This document shows, piece after piece, positions 6,084 through 7,327 of a stretch of DNA of 7,327 nucleotides (position 1 is the first letter of the stretch; the number at the start of each line of letters is the position of its first letter). The stretch lies in the NCBI GenBank assembly GCA_020726085.1, contig DYTG01000088.1:1-7327 (forward strand). The letters run 5' to 3'. The notes under the pieces were generated by a model. That model had not been told where the DNA came from, ran no database searches, and was given only the letters and a program-made list of their open reading frames with translations. A program made the translations under genes and the position numbers. This DNA comes from Sulfurovum sp. (GTDB lineage: Bacteria > Campylobacterota > Campylobacteria > Campylobacterales > Sulfurovaceae).

Positions 6084-7274
6084 ATGAACGAGATACAAAA
6101 TATACTAATTGTAGATGATGAGAAGTCCAATATTGATATTCTTCTCAATTTTTTTTCAATCAATTCCAATCCATACTACAAATTCATCGTTGCCCTATCG
6201 GGAGAAAAAGCGTTGCAAGTCGTTGAAACACGAGAGATTGATTTGATACTTCTTGATATTGTCATGCCCAATATGGACGGCTACGAGGTGTGCAAACGGC
6301 TCAAAGCCAACCCTAAAACACAGCACATTCCGATACTTTTTATCACCTCTAGCACCGATGAAGCCTCTATTCTCAAAGCCTACGAGCTAGGAGCTGTGGA
6401 TTATGTCACCAAACCCTTTAGAGCAATAGAGCTAATGGCACGCGTCAAAATCAATCTCGAACTCCAATCAAGCTTTAGAGAATTAGAATTTCTATACGGC
6501 AACCTTCAAGACTCTATCGCTTACGCTTCACATATTCAAAATGCCATCATTCCCCAACCTCATACCTTAGAAAACTTTTTTGCTCAACATTTTGTAATGT
6601 GGGAACCCAAAGATACGGTAGGGGGTGATATTTATCTCTTTGAGGAGCTTCGCCATAGCGATGAGGCTTTGCTTATGGTCATTGATTGCACAGGACATGG
6701 AGTACCTGGGGCTTTTGTGACGATGCTTATTAAGGCAATTGAGCGTGAGATTGTTGGCAAAATCATAAAAAGCGATGAGGAAGTTAATCCTGCTCATATC
6801 TTGCAACACTTTAATCAAATCATGAAAAAACTCCTCAAAAAAGAAGATCACGCCGCACGTTCCGATTCAGGCTTTGATGGTGGCATACTTTATATTAACA
6901 AAAAAGAGAAGATTTTACGCTTTGCGGGAGCCAACACTCCTTTTGTCTATCTTCAAGAGGGTCACCTCAAAATCATCAAAGGAGATCGCCACTCCGTAGG
7001 CTATTGTAAATCACAAAACGATTACCCCTTCACCAATCACACTCTCGAGTACTCATCAGAAATCTGTGGATACCTTGCAACAGATGGATATTTTGATCAA
7101 ACAGGCGGAGAGTCTGGCTTTATGCTAGGTAGAAAAAATTTTTTGAAACTTATCAAAGAACATCACACTCACAACATGAACGACCAAAAAAAGCTATTTA
7201 AAGAGAATCTTATAAGCTATCAAGGCACACACAATCGCAAAGATGATATTACACTTATTGGATTTAGAATCTAA
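6084..7274 (+). CDS. Response regulator with SpoIIE/PP2C phosphatase output
   Basis: A 396-residue cytoplasmic protein. The N-terminal receiver (about 4-122) is complete: acidic pair D11/D12, phospho-acceptor D58 in LILLDIVMPNMDG, T88 and K110-P111. A helical, probably coiled-coil linker follows (about 122-156), ending in DSIAYASHIQNAIIP, the switch-helix motif found before SpoIIE-type domains. The phosphatase domain (about 165-396) has the metal-binding motifs GGDIY (D182), DCTGHGVPGAF (D201), FDGG (D265), ATDGYFD (D334) and RKDDITLIG (D387/D388), so it should be an active Mn/Mg-dependent Ser/Thr phosphatase. Family members (RsbU, SiaA, and receiver-linked versions) dephosphorylate STAS-type anti-anti-sigma proteins in partner switches. 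ATG 6084 has AAGGAG at 6073-6078 and follows the kinase by 23 bases, making it the probable phosphorelay end point for the kinase Hpt. No STAS or anti-sigma partner gene is in the window; it may lie beyond the right edge. Confidence 0.94.
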   Translation: MNEIQNILIVDDEKSNIDILLNFFSINSNPYYKFIVALSGEKALQVVETREIDLILLDIVMPNMDGYEVCKRLKANPKTQHIPILFITSSTDEASILKAYELGAVDYVTKPFRAIELMARVKINLELQSSFRELEFLYGNLQDSIAYASHIQNAIIPQPHTLENFFAQHFVMWEPKDTVGGDIYLFEELRHSDEALLMVIDCTGHGVPGAFVTMLIKAIEREIVGKIIKSDEEVNPAHILQHFNQIMKKLLKKEDHAARSDSGFDGGILYINKKEKILRFAGANTPFVYLQEGHLKIIKGDRHSVGYCKSQNDYPFTNHTLEYSSEICGYLATDGYFDQTGGESGFMLGRKNFLKLIKEHHTHNMNDQKKLFKENLISYQGTHNRKDDITLIGFRI

Positions 7275-7279
7275 ACTTT

Positions 7280-7317
7280 TTTCTTGTTCCATCCCTCTCA
7301 CAAAGTGGAACGAGAAA
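7280..7317. repeat. Imperfect hairpin after the phosphatase gene
   Basis: The 12-base arms 7280-7291 (TTTCTTGTTCCA) and 7306-7317 (TGGAACGAGAAA) pair throughout, with one G-U wobble in RNA, around a 14-base loop. No T run follows on the + strand, and the T-rich side lies before the stem, so it is not a standard intrinsic terminator in either direction. It could be an mRNA-stabilising or processing hairpin within a longer operon, or part of a REP-like intergenic repeat cut by the window edge. Confidence 0.45.
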
Positions 7318-7327
7318 TGAAACGAAC

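Noticed and set aside
1..7327. CRISPR arrays, tRNA or rRNA genes, insertion sequences
   Set aside because: No regularly spaced repeats, cloverleaf sequences, rRNA signatures or transposase genes were seen on either strand.

Overview
The window is an AT-rich stretch of about 7.3 kb holding one tightly packed operon of four genes, all on the + strand, preceded by a non-coding leader of about 280 bases. Codon use, the AAGGAG-type ribosome sites, the protein style (Lys/Ile/Asn-rich with long hybrid kinases) and the moderate-low G+C fit a free-living Campylobacterota (Epsilonproteobacteria) such as the Sulfurospirillum/Sulfuricurvum/Sulfurimonas group. That placement is inference from style, since there is no rRNA or marker gene here.

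Layout: 1-282 is a leader with candidate promoter elements and an FNR/CRP-type palindrome. 283-795 encodes a small exported protein of the YfiR (DUF4154) family. 795-3200 encodes a TonB-dependent outer-membrane receptor, starting in a one-base TAATG overlap with the previous stop. 3175-6060 encodes a membrane hybrid histidine kinase with a CHASE8-like periplasmic sensor, HAMP, HisKA, HATPase, two receiver domains and an Hpt domain; it starts inside the last codons of the receptor gene. 6084-7274 encodes a response regulator whose output is a SpoIIE/PP2C-type serine/threonine phosphatase, 23 bases after the kinase stop. The last 53 bases hold an imperfect hairpin.

How the genes may work together: in Pseudomonas, YfiR is a periplasmic inhibitor that acts on the CHASE8-type periplasmic domain of the diguanylate cyclase YfiN, under control of the outer-membrane lipoprotein YfiB. 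Here the same periplasmic pair (YfiR-like plus CHASE8-like) appears with different ends: a TonB-dependent receptor is the outer-membrane partner, and a histidine kinase replaces the cyclase. The kinase and the last gene together contain every residue needed for a His-Asp-His-Asp phosphorelay ending on a PP2C phosphatase, the kind of enzyme that drives partner-switch modules (RsbU, SiaA). The inferred path is: ligand at the outer membrane, receptor, YfiR, CHASE8 kinase, phosphorelay, PP2C phosphatase, and an unseen anti-anti-sigma-type target. The domain calls are well supported; the wiring is a hypothesis based on gene order, translational coupling and family knowledge.
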